Source: a bacterium
Lineage (GTDB): Bacteria; Sysuimicrobiota; Sysuimicrobiia; Sysuimicrobiales; Segetimicrobiaceae
NCBI GenBank assembly: GCA_035307765.1
Contig: DATGHU010000004.1
Coordinates: forward strand, 1 to 32,450
DNA: 32,450 nucleotides
Direction: 5' to 3'
Below, piece by piece: positions 15,663-26,448 of this stretch. Below the pieces are notes generated by a model, which searched no databases, was not told where the DNA came from, and saw only the letters and a list, made by a program, of their open reading frames with translations. Position 1 is the first letter of the stretch. The number at the start of each line of letters is the position of its first letter. A program made the translations under genes and the position numbers.

Positions 15663-16952
15663 ATGGCATCACCGCCCGGCGGGCCCACGCACCCCGGCCA
15701 GCCCCCCTCCGAACCCGCCGCCGTCGAGGCCACCCCCCAGCCTTCCAGAGGGCGCGGACGCTGGGCGGCCGCGGTGCGGTGGGTGCTCATCGCGACCCTG
15801 GCCGTCTTCGCCTGCCTCGTCCTCGCCGCCGTCGGGTTCATCAGCCTCCTCGCCACCCCGCTGCGGGAAGCGCTGAACTGGCCCTACCCGCTCACGCAGC
15901 GGACGAACGTCCTGATCATGGGTCTGGACCGCACCGTCAGCGACCGCAACCCCAACGTCGTCTACCCGGTGTCCAGGACCGACACGCTGATCGCCGCCAC
16001 CTTTGATCCCGCCGCCCGGCGCATCTTCCTGCTCAGCGTGCCGCGTGACACGCGGGCCGCGATCCCCCACCACGTCACGACCAAGATCAACGCGGCCCAC
16101 GCGTGGGGCGGAGTCCCGCTGACCCTGGAGACGGCGCAGAACTTCCTGGGGGTACGGTTTCCCTATTACATCGAAATCAACGAGCGCGGGCTGGTCCACC
16201 TGATCGACGCCGTCGGAGGCGTGAACATCCACATCGAGAAAGACCTTAACTACGACGACAATTGGGACGGCCTGCACATCCATCTGCAAAAGGGGTACCG
16301 GCGGCTCGGGGGCAAGGCGGCGATGGAGTACTCCCGATTCCGGCACGACCCGCTGGGGGATATCGGGCGAATCACCCGCCAGCAGCAGGTGATGAACGCG
16401 CTGCTCGACGAGCTGCGACGGCCGCGGATCGCCACGCACTTCTCGCGATTGCTGCGCGTGTTCCACGAGGACATCACGACCAACCTCAGCGACGATCAGC
16501 TCGTTACGCTCGCCTTGTTCGGCGCGCGCCTGCCCGCGGGGGCGCTGGTGCGCGAAACGTTGCCGGGCAACTTCGGCGGGGACGATTGGATCGCGGCGGG
16601 TCCTCAGGACCGCGGGGTGATCGCGCAGATGTTTTACGGGACCGACGCCGACGTCTTCGCCCGGACCACGGCCGAGGTGGTGGCGCGGTCGGTCAATCGC
16701 GATGCGGTGAACGATGCCGTGGCCCGTCTGCGTGCGCTCGGCATTCGAATCGAGCGAATCCGGACGGCGTCGTCCGATCCGCCGGCCACCGCCGTGCTGG
16801 TCCACCGCGGGGATCCGCGGGTGGCGAAAATCGTCGCCGCGCTCATCGGCGGCGCCCCCATCGTCGACGCCACGTCAACGGGGACCGCCGACCTCACGGT
16901 CATCCTTTCCGACGATGCATCGGGGAGCTCCGGGCCGACGCCACCTCGATAG
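15663..16952 (+). CDS. LytR-CpsA-Psr (LCP) family cell-wall glycopolymer transferase
   Basis: A 429-residue membrane-anchored protein with a short Pro-rich cytoplasmic start, one transmembrane helix (about residues 40-62) and an extracytoplasmic LCP domain (about 80-250). Family hallmarks are RTDTLIAATFDP, LLSVPRDTR and KINAAHAWGG, and later GGVNIHIEKDLNY and YSRFRHDPLGDIGR, including the arginines and aspartates that bind the polyprenyl pyrophosphate substrate. A C-terminal LytR_C-like domain is at about 335-420. LCP enzymes attach polymers from polyprenyl carriers to peptidoglycan. It is the only full plus-strand gene in the window. The start at 15663 follows from the promoter; there is no ribosome binding site, as expected for a leaderless mRNA. 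The stop is TAG at 16952. Confidence 0.9.
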   Translation: MASPPGGPTHPGQPPSEPAAVEATPQPSRGRGRWAAAVRWVLIATLAVFACLVLAAVGFISLLATPLREALNWPYPLTQRTNVLIMGLDRTVSDRNPNVVYPVSRTDTLIAATFDPAARRIFLLSVPRDTRAAIPHHVTTKINAAHAWGGVPLTLETAQNFLGVRFPYYIEINERGLVHLIDAVGGVNIHIEKDLNYDDNWDGLHIHLQKGYRRLGGKAAMEYSRFRHDPLGDIGRITRQQQVMNALLDELRRPRIATHFSRLLRVFHEDITTNLSDDQLVTLALFGARLPAGALVRETLPGNFGGDDWIAAGPQDRGVIAQMFYGTDADVFARTTAEVVARSVNRDAVNDAVARLRALGIRIERIRTASSDPPATAVLVHRGDPRVAKIVAALIGGAPIVDATSTGTADLTVILSDDASGSSGPTPPR

Positions 16953-17056
16953 GGCAGGCTCGGCGCCCCCCCCTCCCCTTCCGGCCGGGGCGCATACCGA
17001 CACGCCCCGCCGCCGCCCTTCGTGCCGGGCTCGCGTTCGGTATCGGTGACCGGACC

Positions 17057-18236
17057 TCAACACCGCAGCGTCTCCCGCGCATCCGGCCGATCGCCCCTCA
17101 GTCCGGACGACTTCGGCGGATCGTGTGGTGGCGCCCAATGCCCCCCGGCCGCGAGAAGCAAACCGACAAACGTCAGGCCCCACGCCGCGATCGCCACGGA
17201 GGTCAAGAAGCGGGCGACCGGGAGCAAGAACGGGACGGGCAGGTTGCCCGCGAGCGCGTAACTGGCGGTGGCGTACATCCCGATCGGAAACACCAGCGTC
17301 CAGTACTCGGGGTCGTAACCGACCGCCACCCTTCGGACGATGTGCCGCCAGATCCCCAGGATGACGAGCAGCGGGATCCACCAGGTGCCCATCGCCCACA
17401 GCGCCAGGGTGGCCCCCGCCAAGAATGGGTACAGCTCTTCGAGCAGCGACCAGGAGGCACGGTGCTCGATCAACAGGGCACCGGCAAGTGTAGAGATGGC
17501 CAGCGCCCCCATGTTCACCCAGTAGGGACGGCGTGAGCGCCTCGGGGATCAGCCGGACGAATAGGAGCCGGTGGAGGATCATGCCGATCAGCGGGACATA
17601 CAGCATCCCCCCCAGCAGATAGGTGGCGAGGGCGAAGAACAAGCCGATGTGCTGCCAGGTGTCGGTGCGCGACGCGACAAGCATCCCGAGGACCGACACC
17701 GATTGGGTGGCGACGACGACAATCAGCCATTCCCCGCTGAGCGCGCTCTCGAGCGGGGGCTTCGCCCCTTCCGTCGTCATCACGGTGAGAAATGCATAGA
17801 TGAGCAGAGCCCAGAGGGCGATCCCGAGGAGCCACAGCCCCCGCCCCGCCGCGGCGTCCCCCGCCAGGAGGACGAACTGGGTGCCGAGGACGCATGTGGC
17901 CGCGGGCACGGTGAGGAAGCCGGTGCCCCGCAGGCGATGGGTGAGGTCCTCGACGACGCCGGAGGGGAAGGTGATCACCCGGACGGCCGTCACCACCCAG
18001 AGCGCCGCGTACACCACCTTGTTCAGCTGAAAGAGCCCCCAGGACAGAGGGGAGAGCCCCGCGTCGAACGCCGCTATGGAGACGATCCCCGTGGCCATGA
18101 CCATGGCGAAGCGGCCAGGGTCCAGCGCGCGAATCCTCCGCAGGAGCTGCCTGCTCAGATGCCGTCCCTTCGATTTGTCGCGCGCCGACCCCACAGACAG
18201 CCGAGCATGGTGCCTCCACCCTCCGGTGGGACTCAC
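17057..18236 (-). pseudogene. TDT family transporter (SLAC1/malate-tellurite type), broken by one frameshift
   Basis: Two frames together code for a roughly 392-residue, ten-helix TDT (tellurite-resistance/dicarboxylate transporter) protein. The first frame runs from GTG 18236 and carries FAMVMATGIVSIAAFD, typical of the family N-terminus. At about 17524-17532 the family motif PYWxNMGA continues in another frame (PYWVNMGALAIST), which runs to a stop at 17057. One extra base in a TCCC run explains the shift. The first frame itself continues as nonsense well past the break. The start codon has AGGA five bases upstream. A second, stronger ribosome binding site (GGAGGGTGGAGG) instead leads to a 17-codon out-of-frame ORF at 18208. 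Either the gene is decaying or the base is a sequencing error; substrate is unknown. Confidence 0.75.
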
Positions 18237-18303
18237 GGGTTTCCTACCCCTACGGAGGCGCCCCGGTTTCGGGTTCGGGGGACCCCAAAGGGGACCGGCG
18301 AGA

Positions 18304-19206
18304 TTACGAGGAGGATGCGGTCTGCAGAATCGGGTCGAGCGCGCGAGCGAGGACCGCGAACGCCATCAGCCCGAGCGTTTCCGCGCGCGCGCGGGGATCG
18401 ACGCCGGCGGAGGCGCAGGCGCCCCCGACATCCTCCTTGGAGAGCCCCAGCCCGCTGGCCAGTGCATTCTGAAGGGTCTTTCGGCGCTGTCCGAAACCGG
18501 CGGCCACGATCCGGAAAAACCTCCGCTCATCGGGGACGCTCACCGGCGGCGTCCGGTGCGGCACGAGCTCCACAAGCGCCGAGTCCACCGCGGGCCTGGG
18601 CAGGAACGCGCCGGGGGGGATTCGCGCCAAAATCCTCGGGGTGGCGCGATACTGGATCGCGACCGACAAGATCCCGTACGCCCGGCCACCAGGGGCCGCG
18701 GCGATCCGCTCCGCCACCTCGCGCTGGACGGTCACCACCAGCACCCGGAGCCCGAGCGGAGCATCGAGCAGGCGCATCAGCACGGCCGAGGCGATGTTGT
18801 AGGGCAGGTTGGCGACGACCTTCCGCGGGGCGTCCGGCGGGCCGTCGAAAAGGGTCGCGGGCGGAAGCTCGAGGATGTCCCCGGCCACCACCCGCACGTT
18901 GGGTCGGCCCGCCACGATCGCCTGGAGCACTCGCACGAGGGCGCGATCGACCTCGACCGCCGTCACCCGCCCGGCGCGTTCGGCCAGCCCCAGGGTCAGC
19001 GTGCCGATTCCGGCCCCGACCTCAAGCAGGGTGTCGGCCGGGGTCACCGCCGCCGCGTCGAGGGTCCGGCAGAGGGCCTGCGTGCTAACCAGGAAATGCT
19101 GCCCCCACCGTTTGGCCGGGCGGATGCCGAACCGCTGAAGAACTGCCCGGGTCCCCGCGGGGGTCGCCAGGTCCTGCGCGGTGAACGAAGCCCGGCTCGC
19201 TTCCAG
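18304..19206 (-). CDS. rsmA: RsmA/KsgA, 16S rRNA adenine dimethyltransferase
   Basis: A 300-residue SAM-dependent enzyme that dimethylates two adenines in helix 45 of 16S rRNA. SAM motif I is LLEVGAGIGTLTL, the catalytic motif is NLPYNIAS, and the C-terminal domain carries FGQRRKTLQNAL. N-terminal family sequence (DLATPAGTRAVL, then RWGQHFLVST) is present upstream of the first in-frame GTG, so that GTG (19047) cannot be the true start. Between the in-frame TAA (19224-19222) and this sequence there is no ATG, GTG or TTG. The best candidate is a CTG at 19206 with GGGGGG five bases upstream. It follows the 3D/G5 gene by about 30 bases, the same order as yabE and ksgA in Bacillus. Confidence 0.9.
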   Translation of the reverse strand: MEASRASFTAQDLATPAGTRAVLQRFGIRPAKRWGQHFLVSTQALCRTLDAAAVTPADTLLEVGAGIGTLTLGLAERAGRVTAVEVDRALVRVLQAIVAGRPNVRVVAGDILELPPATLFDGPPDAPRKVVANLPYNIASAVLMRLLDAPLGLRVLVVTVQREVAERIAAAPGGRAYGILSVAIQYRATPRILARIPPGAFLPRPAVDSALVELVPHRTPPVSVPDERRFFRIVAAGFGQRRKTLQNALASGLGLSKEDVGGACASAGVDPRARAETLGLMAFAVLARALDPILQTASSS

Positions 19207-19237
19207 GGGATCCCCCCGACGTTACTGCGTGATCGCG

Positions 19238-20302
19238 CTACCGCCAGGCGAGGATGTACACCTTCACATTTCGGCGCCCGAACTGCATCGCCTCCTGGTA
19301 GGTGTTGAAGCAGAGGTCGACGCGGGTGCCGCGGATCGCTCCGCCGGTGTCTCCGGCCACCGCCGCCCCGTACCCTTCAATGAAGAGCCGGGTTCCCAGC
19401 GGGATCACCGACGGATCCACGGCCACCACGCCGTGCTGGGCGATCAACCCGATCGCGGTCTTGGGCCCGACCCCTCCACCGAAGTTGTTGGGCCCGGGGT
19501 AGTAGGCCGAAGCCTGCAGCACCATGATCTCCTTGCCGGCGTATGGTCCGGACGCCGCCAAAAGCGGTTTGGTGCCCACCGCAATCACGCGGGGGGTCGG
19601 GGGCGTGACGACGGCCTCGGCGAGCGTCTGCACGGTCACCGCGCGGCCGTCGGCATATTCCACGCGGACGGTTCGGTCCAAAAGGCCGGGCCGCCCGTCC
19701 GACCGGACGGCCCGAGTGCCCTTGAGCAGCGTGGGATCGGCGACGATCCTCGACGGGAACGCCACGGGACGGCGCACGACCCAGGTCCGGGTCTCACGCC
19801 GCTCGATCGTGATCCGCATGTCGGGTGCAAGGGCCGTGGAGGGGTCCGGATACACCCGATCCTCACCACGAACCTGGATGTTCAGGAGGGCGAGCGCCTC
19901 CCCCACCGTTTGAGCGGCCACGCGCGCGGATCGTGGGGTCCCGCCGACCGACATCACGAGGGGTAGGGCGCGGACGACGCTGATCTGGATCCCCGGCCAG
20001 ATCGCCGTCCCGACCGGAGGATCCACCCGATCCTCCGGGCTCAGGACGATCTTGTTCTCCTTGAGGACGTCGGCCACGGTCCGCCGGAGCGTGCTGTAGG
20101 CTCGGGTCTGCCGGTCGATGGAAAGGTAGACGTTCTGGCCGAGCACGAGGTGCCACAACCGGGGAACCGAGATGAATGGTGCGAGCAGGCCCGACACGAA
20201 ACAGGCCACCAGCAGGTAGGCCAGGTACGCCGACCCACACCGCCGTTGGTCTTTGAGGACTCGAATGTCACTGGCCGTCGATGGCGAAACAGCCGGCGCC
20301 AT
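19238..20302 (-). CDS. DUF348-G5-3D domain cell-wall protein (YabE-like)
   Basis: A 354-residue exported protein. It has a membrane anchor or signal segment at about residues 26-46, two ubiquitin-like DUF348 repeats (about 56-100 and 115-165), a G5 domain (about 165-245) and a C-terminal 3D domain (about 258-352). The three aspartates of the 3D domain are visible in VVAVDPSVIP, AVAGDTGGAI and GTRVDLCF. 3D domains are the catalytic fold of MltA-type lytic transglycosylases, and G5/DUF348 bind cell wall glycans, so peptidoglycan remodelling is likely. YabE relatives sit beside ksgA in Firmicutes, as here. The ATG start follows a G-rich run (AAGGGGGGAGGG). Confidence 0.9.
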   Translation of the reverse strand: MAPAVSPSTASDIRVLKDQRRCGSAYLAYLLVACFVSGLLAPFISVPRLWHLVLGQNVYLSIDRQTRAYSTLRRTVADVLKENKIVLSPEDRVDPPVGTAIWPGIQISVVRALPLVMSVGGTPRSARVAAQTVGEALALLNIQVRGEDRVYPDPSTALAPDMRITIERRETRTWVVRRPVAFPSRIVADPTLLKGTRAVRSDGRPGLLDRTVRVEYADGRAVTVQTLAEAVVTPPTPRVIAVGTKPLLAASGPYAGKEIMVLQASAYYPGPNNFGGGVGPKTAIGLIAQHGVVAVDPSVIPLGTRLFIEGYGAAVAGDTGGAIRGTRVDLCFNTYQEAMQFGRRNVKVYILAWR

Positions 20303-20445
20303 ACCCTCCCCCCTTCTGCAAGCCCAAGCTCGTCCCGCCGAGGCGGGACCCGCCGCCGCACGTCAGAAAAATGTCGGAAAGGATAAGGCCAGGTCAGGTC
20401 CAGTGGGGCGACGTAAGGCTGCAGCGGTTGGGAGGCGGATTATGT

Positions 20446-20475
20446 GATATAGACTTTATTCTACTTCAGCCACAA
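20446..20475 (-). promoter_or_regulatory. Putative promoter of the 3D/G5-rsmA unit
   Basis: The 228-base gap before the 3D/G5 gene contains an AT-rich island unusual for this window. On the minus strand TTGTGG (20475-20470) and TATATC (20451-20446) are 18 bases apart, each matching four of six consensus bases. Other pairings in the same island are possible. Confidence 0.35.
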
Positions 20476-20506
20476 TAACATATAGACAAAATTCAATGCA
20501 AGGGAA

Positions 20507-20524
20507 GATTCTCCTCCGCGGAGA
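20507..20524 (-). terminator. Possible terminator after the epimerase gene
   Basis: Minus strand TCTCC-GCGGA-GGAGA forms a short hairpin downstream of the methylmalonyl-CoA epimerase stop, followed by the pyrimidine-rich ATCTTCCCTT rather than a true T run. It lies between the long carboxylase/mutase cluster and the next promoter, where a terminator would be expected. Confidence 0.3.
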
Positions 20525-20530
20525 GCTACG

Positions 20531-20977
20531 TCAGAGGTCTCTTAGAGGAACTGGGTCGCCTTTCGTGCGCTCGACCAGCTCAAAGAGGACCCCGTGGGCG
20601 GAGGCGGGGTGGATAAAGGCGACCCTCGAGCCGTCCGCTCCGGGACGGGGGACCTCGTCGATCAGCCGCATCCCAGCCGCGCGGGCGCGGGCCAGCGCGA
20701 GCTCGATGTCGGGCACCTCGAGCGCCACGTGGTGGATCCCCTCGCCCCTTCCCGCGAGAAAACGACCGACCGGCCCCACGGCGGCAAGCGGTTCCAGCAG
20801 CTCGATCTCGCTCCCTCCGACCGGCACGAAAGCCGCGCGCACCCCCTCGCGCTCCAGGGTTTCGTGCCTCGCAGCCGCAAGCCCCAGCCGGCGGGTGAGC
20901 GCCTCGGCCGCCTCGATGCGCCGGACCACGATCCCAAGGTGGGCCAACCGGATCCCGCCGCGTGCGGGCTCACTCAT
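20531..20977 (-). CDS. mce: Methylmalonyl-CoA epimerase
   Basis: A 148-residue vicinal-oxygen-chelate protein that interconverts (S)- and (R)-methylmalonyl-CoA. The expected metal ligands are visible: His13 (LAHLGIVV), an acidic residue in SEIELLEPL (about 57-59), His82/83 (GIHHVALEV) and Glu133 (VLFELVE). GGGAGG lies five bases before the ATG, which decides the start; a much longer open frame upstream has no similarity. It is the last gene of the carboxylase-mutase cluster, 214 bases after the mutase gene, and that gap holds no other gene I can support. Context makes the epimerase call firm among the many VOC proteins. Confidence 0.9.
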   Translation of the reverse strand: MSEPARGGIRLAHLGIVVRRIEAAEALTRRLGLAAARHETLEREGVRAAFVPVGGSEIELLEPLAAVGPVGRFLAGRGEGIHHVALEVPDIELALARARAAGMRLIDEVPRPGADGSRVAFIHPASAHGVLFELVERTKGDPVPLRDL

Positions 20978-21191
20978 GCCGGCCTCCCAGGGTTTCGTCT
21001 CATCCTTCACGGCGAGGGGTTCGTCCGCCGGCATGCGGTGTGACGAGCAGCCGCTCCAAGACGATCTCGACGATTTCCCGCCGGTGGAGCCGTCTCGGGG
21101 GTCGGAACCGCTTCTCCGGCGCGGGTCTCCAGGGGCGAGATCGAGCCCGCCTGGGAGATCCTGGCCGGATCCCTTGGTAGGTGCACCCGGC

Positions 21192-22853
<1,662 letters not shown>

Positions 22854-22893
22854 CGGCGGACTCCCATCCCACGATCGGCGCGCGACCGCCGGC

Positions 22894-23391
22894 TCATTCC
22901 AGCGTGACCAGCACCTGGCCGGCGGCAAGCTCCTGGCCGGGTGCCGCGTGGACGCGTCGGACCACGCCGGCGTGGGGGGCGCGGATCTCCATCTGCATCT
23001 TCATCGCTTCTATTATAGCCAGCGGCTGACCGATCACCACCCGGGCCCCCTCGTCCACCTCGACGGCAACGAGCAGACCGGGCATGGGGGACCGCACCTC
23101 CAAGCTCCGTCCCGCCGCGGCGGCGCCGGGCTCCGCCCCGCGCCGCGTCCTCGCGGTCTCGGCGACGAAGGGAAGACCGTCGAGCAGCAGGGTCCACGGG
23201 CCGGCATGATCTCGAACCGACAGGGTGTGGGAGGCCCCGTCCACCAGCAGCGTAAAGTGCGCGGGGACCACCTCCACCAACTCGACTCGATGGACCTGAC
23301 CGGCGATCGTGACCGCCCACACCCCTCCCGTCTCCTCCACGCCGACCTCGATCTCTTCGTCGTCCCCCACCCGGACCCAGTAGGCTGTCAC
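22894..23391 (-). CDS. Biotin carrier subunit of acyl-CoA carboxylase
   Basis: A 165-residue protein with a C-terminal biotinyl domain. The biotin-accepting lysine is Lys131 in the classic EAMKM motif, inside a lipoyl-like beta-sandwich (about 92-165; [10 protein letters not shown], then GQEL). The first 90 residues form a separate beta-rich domain, which in related carboxylases contacts the other subunits. The GTG start overlaps the biotin carboxylase stop as GTGA, so the two are translationally coupled. It is larger than a typical AccB of fatty-acid synthesis and suits the propionyl/acyl-CoA carboxylase alpha chain split into two polypeptides. Confidence 0.93.
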   Translation of the reverse strand: MTAYWVRVGDDEEIEVGVEETGGVWAVTIAGQVHRVELVEVVPAHFTLLVDGASHTLSVRDHAGPWTLLLDGLPFVAETARTRRGAEPGAAAAGRSLEVRSPMPGLLVAVEVDEGARVVIGQPLAIIEAMKMQMEIRAPHAGVVRRVHAAPGQELAAGQVLVTLE

Positions 23392-24869
23392 GACACGCCC
23401 TCCCCACGCGCCGCCCGGCCCCAGGCGGAGAGACCCTGCGGCGGCAGGAGCGGCGTGCGCCGAGATTCGCGGTGCGTCAACACGGCGGCGGCGAGGGCGG
23501 CAAGCCGGCCGTGGCGTCGCGGGCGCGCGTCCCATTCGTGCTCGACGAACCGGGTGCCGTAATCTCCGGACTGGAACGCCGGGTGGGCAAGCGCCCACCG
23601 GTGGAAGGGGATCGTCGTGGGAACTCCGGTCACGATAATTTCCCGCAGCGCCATGCTCAGCCTGGCGATCGCCTCGCGGCGGGTCGGCCCCCACGCGATC
23701 ACTTTGGCGAGCAGCGGGTCGTAGAACCGGGTGACCTCCATCCCCGGGGCGAGCGCGCCGTCGATCCGGATCCCCGGCCCGCCCGGCAGCACGACCTGAC
23801 CGATCCGTCCGGTCCACGGGAGGAACTGCTGGTCGATGTCCTCGGCGGAGATCCGGCACTCGATGGCGTGGCCCCGCAGGCGGACCCCCTCCTGCCCGAA
23901 CGGAAGCGCATCCCCCGCCGCCAGGGCCAGCTGCAGTGCGACCAGGTCGCATCCGCAGACCATCTCCGTGACGGGGTGTTCGACCTGCAGCCGGGCGTTG
24001 ATTTCGAGAAAGAAGAAGGCTCCGTCCGACACGAGAAACTCCGCCGTGCCGGCGTTTTGGTACCCGACCGTCCGTGCCGCCGCGACGGCCGCCGCGCCGA
24101 TGGCGTCCCGAAGATCGTCCGAGAGGGCCGGCGAGGGGGCCTCCTCGATCAGCTTCTGGTGACGCCGCTGGATCGAGCACTCGCGCTCGCCGAGATGCAC
24201 GATCGCCCCGTGGGCGTCCGCCACGAATTGCACCTCGACGTGCCGGGGATGGTCGAGCCACCGCTCGAGATAGATGCGATCATCGCCAAACGCCCCCCGC
24301 GCCTCCCCGCGCGCCAGGCGCAGCGCGGCGGGCAGGTCGGTGGGCCGCTGCACGAGGTGGATGCCTTTCCCCCCGCCGCCCGCGGCAGCTTTGATCAGCA
24401 CGGGGAACCCGAGGCGATCCGCTGCGGCGATCGCCGCGTGGTCGTCGAGGGGATCCGTTCCCGCCAGCACGGGGATCCCGGCGGCCGCGACCGTGCGGCG
24501 AGCCGCGGCTTTGTCGCCGCAGAGCGCGAGCGCGGCGGGAGGTGGACCGACAAAGACCACGCCGGCCTGCGCGCACGCCTCGGCGAACGCGGGGTTCTCG
24601 GAGAGAAACCCATAGCCGGGATGAATCGCGTCGGCGCCGGACCGCTGGGCCGCTTCGACGATCGCCCCGATATTGAGATAGGATTCGGCGGCGGCGGCCC
24701 CGCCGACCCGGTAGGCTTCATCGGCCGCGCCGAGGTGGAGCGCGCCGCGATCCGCGTCGCTGTACACCGCCACCGTGGCGACCCCCAGGGTGCGGCACGT
24801 TCGGATCACGCGCAGGGCGATCTCGCCCCGGTTCGCCACCAGCACTTTCTTCAGGGACCGACCCGGCAT
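23388..24869 (-). CDS. Biotin carboxylase subunit of acyl-CoA (propionyl-CoA) carboxylase
   Basis: A 493-residue ATP-grasp enzyme that carboxylates the biotin carrier with bicarbonate and ATP. It contains the N-terminal LVANRGEIALRVIRT, the ATP glycine loop AAAGGGGKGIH (about 160-170), HVEVQFVAD, and the catalytic block EINARLQVEHPVTEMV. The start is taken as the ATG at 24869, 20 bases after the carboxyltransferase stop. Its ribosome binding site is weak, so downstream re-initiation is likely. The last 40 residues (Arg-rich, after EHEWDARPRR) are beyond the conserved domain. Confidence 0.93.
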   Translation of the reverse strand: MPGRSLKKVLVANRGEIALRVIRTCRTLGVATVAVYSDADRGALHLGAADEAYRVGGAAAAESYLNIGAIVEAAQRSGADAIHPGYGFLSENPAFAEACAQAGVVFVGPPPAALALCGDKAAARRTVAAAGIPVLAGTDPLDDHAAIAAADRLGFPVLIKAAAGGGGKGIHLVQRPTDLPAALRLARGEARGAFGDDRIYLERWLDHPRHVEVQFVADAHGAIVHLGERECSIQRRHQKLIEEAPSPALSDDLRDAIGAAAVAAARTVGYQNAGTAEFLVSDGAFFFLEINARLQVEHPVTEMVCGCDLVALQLALAAGDALPFGQEGVRLRGHAIECRISAEDIDQQFLPWTGRIGQVVLPGGPGIRIDGALAPGMEVTRFYDPLLAKVIAWGPTRREAIARLSMALREIIVTGVPTTIPFHRWALAHPAFQSGDYGTRFVEHEWDARPRRHGRLAALAAAVLTHRESRRTPLLPPQGLSAWGRAARGEGVS

Positions 24870-24889
24870 ACGCCCGGCGAGAGGAGGGA

Positions 24890-26446
24890 TCAGAGCGGGA
24901 TGTTTCCGTGCTTCTTCGGAGGATTGCGGTCGCGCTTGCCGGCGAGCATCCGGAGTGCGGAGATCAGGCGCGGTCGGGTCTCGTGGGGCTCGATGATGTC
25001 GTCCACGTACCCCCGCGCGGCGGCGACGTAGGGGTTGGCGAACCGCTGCCGATACTCGGCCGCCAGGCGAGCCCGGGCCTCCTCCCGGTCTTCGGTCCCG
25101 GCGAGCTCGCGGCGAAAGATGATATCGATCGCCCCTTCCGGTCCCATCACCGCGATTTCGGCGGTGGGCCAAGCGAGGTTCAAGTCTCCCCGGATGTGCT
25201 TGCTCGACATCACGTCGTAGGCACCGCCGTAGGCCTTGCGCGTGATCACCGCCAGCTTCGGGACGGTGGCCTCGCAGTACGCAAACAGCAACTTCGCCCC
25301 GTGCCGGATGATCCCGCCGTGCTCCTGGGCGGTGCCGGGCATGAAGCCCGGGACGTCCACAAACGTCACCAGCGGAATGTTGAAGGCGTCGCAGAACCGC
25401 ACGAAGCGGGCGCCTTTGACGGAGCTGTTGATGTCGAGGGTGCCGGCCAGCACCGCCGGCTGCTGGGCCACGAGCCCCACGGGCCGCCCGTCCAGCCGGG
25501 CCAGGCCGATGATGAGGTTTTGGGCGAAGTGCCGGTGGACCTCGAGGAACTCGCCATCGTCGACCACGCGCCGGATCACCTCGTGCATATCGTACGGCCG
25601 GTGGGGGTCGTCGGGGACCACCGCATCGAGCTCGGCGTCCATGCGGTCCGGCGGATCGGTGCAGGGGGTGCGGGGGGGATCGTCCTGATTGTTGAGGGGC
25701 AGGTACGCCAGGAGACGTCGGATCAATCGGAGGGCGTCGGGATCACTCTCGGCGATGAAGTGAGCCAGGCCGCTCTGACCGGCGTGCACCGTGGCTCCGC
25801 CCAGCTCCTCGAACGTCACGTCCTCGTGCGTGACGGCCTTGACGACCTGAGGCCCCGTGACGAACATGTAACTGGTGCCTTGGACCATCACCGTGAAGTC
25901 CGTGATCGCGGGCGAATAGACGGCCCCGCCCGCACAGGGGCCCATGATCGCCGAGATCTGCGGCACCACGCCGCTGGCCAGGGTGTTTCGGAGAAAGATC
26001 TCCGCGTACCCTCCCAGGCTGACCACGCCTTCCTGGATGCGAGCGCCCCCGGAATCGTTCAACCCCACGACCGGCGCGCCGTTACGAAGCGCGAGGTCCA
26101 TGATCTTGCAGATCTTCGCGGCGTGCCCTTCGCCCAACGATCCCCCGAGAACGGTGAAGTCCTGAGAGAAGACGTAGGCGAGCCTGCCGTGAATCGCCCC
26201 GTACCCCGTCACCACGCCGTCGGCGGGGGCGTCGACGTGGTCCATCCCAAACGCGGTCGCACGGTGGGTGACGAATCGATCGAGCTCGACGAAGGTCCCG
26301 GGATCGAGCAGCTCCGCGAGGCGCTCGCGGGCGGTCAGCTTTCCCGCGGCGTGCTGTCGGGCGATCCGGTCCGCCCCGCCTCCCTCCTCAACACGCGCAC
26401 GTCGCGCGGCTAAGTCGTCCTGCCGACCTCGGGGGCGCTCAGGCAC
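24890..26446 (-). CDS. Carboxyltransferase subunit of propionyl-CoA/acyl-CoA carboxylase
   Basis: A 518-residue crotonase-fold protein moving the carboxyl group from biotin to an acyl-CoA. It has the usual N-terminus ([20 protein letters not shown]), the two oxyanion glycine pairs ([11 protein letters not shown] and [10 protein letters not shown]) and the C-terminal [17 protein letters not shown]. In GGAYDVM the aspartate (Asp411) is the residue that favours propionyl-CoA over acetyl-CoA in Streptomyces enzymes. With the adjacent epimerase and mutase this supports propionyl-CoA as substrate. The start is a GTG (26446) two bases after the preceding gene's TAG, a stop-restart arrangement; the longer open frame above it only overlaps that gene. 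Confidence 0.93.
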   Translation of the reverse strand: MPERPRGRQDDLAARRARVEEGGGADRIARQHAAGKLTARERLAELLDPGTFVELDRFVTHRATAFGMDHVDAPADGVVTGYGAIHGRLAYVFSQDFTVLGGSLGEGHAAKICKIMDLALRNGAPVVGLNDSGGARIQEGVVSLGGYAEIFLRNTLASGVVPQISAIMGPCAGGAVYSPAITDFTVMVQGTSYMFVTGPQVVKAVTHEDVTFEELGGATVHAGQSGLAHFIAESDPDALRLIRRLLAYLPLNNQDDPPRTPCTDPPDRMDAELDAVVPDDPHRPYDMHEVIRRVVDDGEFLEVHRHFAQNLIIGLARLDGRPVGLVAQQPAVLAGTLDINSSVKGARFVRFCDAFNIPLVTFVDVPGFMPGTAQEHGGIIRHGAKLLFAYCEATVPKLAVITRKAYGGAYDVMSSKHIRGDLNLAWPTAEIAVMGPEGAIDIIFRRELAGTEDREEARARLAAEYRQRFANPYVAAARGYVDDIIEPHETRPRLISALRMLAGKRDRNPPKKHGNIPL

Positions 26447-26448
26447 GC

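Noticed and set aside
16953-17056. Bidirectional terminator between the LCP gene and the converging transporter gene.
   Set aside because: Only a 6-bp GGGGCG/CGCCCC pairing with a 10-base loop and no T run was found, which is too weak to annotate.
20978-21191. Possible small gene (cobalamin-binding subunit) between mutase and epimerase.
   Set aside because: At 214 bases it is too short for a 130-residue domain, and no DxHxxG or other motif was found in any frame.
24908-26413. A 501-codon plus-strand frame opposite the carboxyltransferase gene.
   Set aside because: It is a shadow; the opposite strand has all carboxyltransferase motifs.
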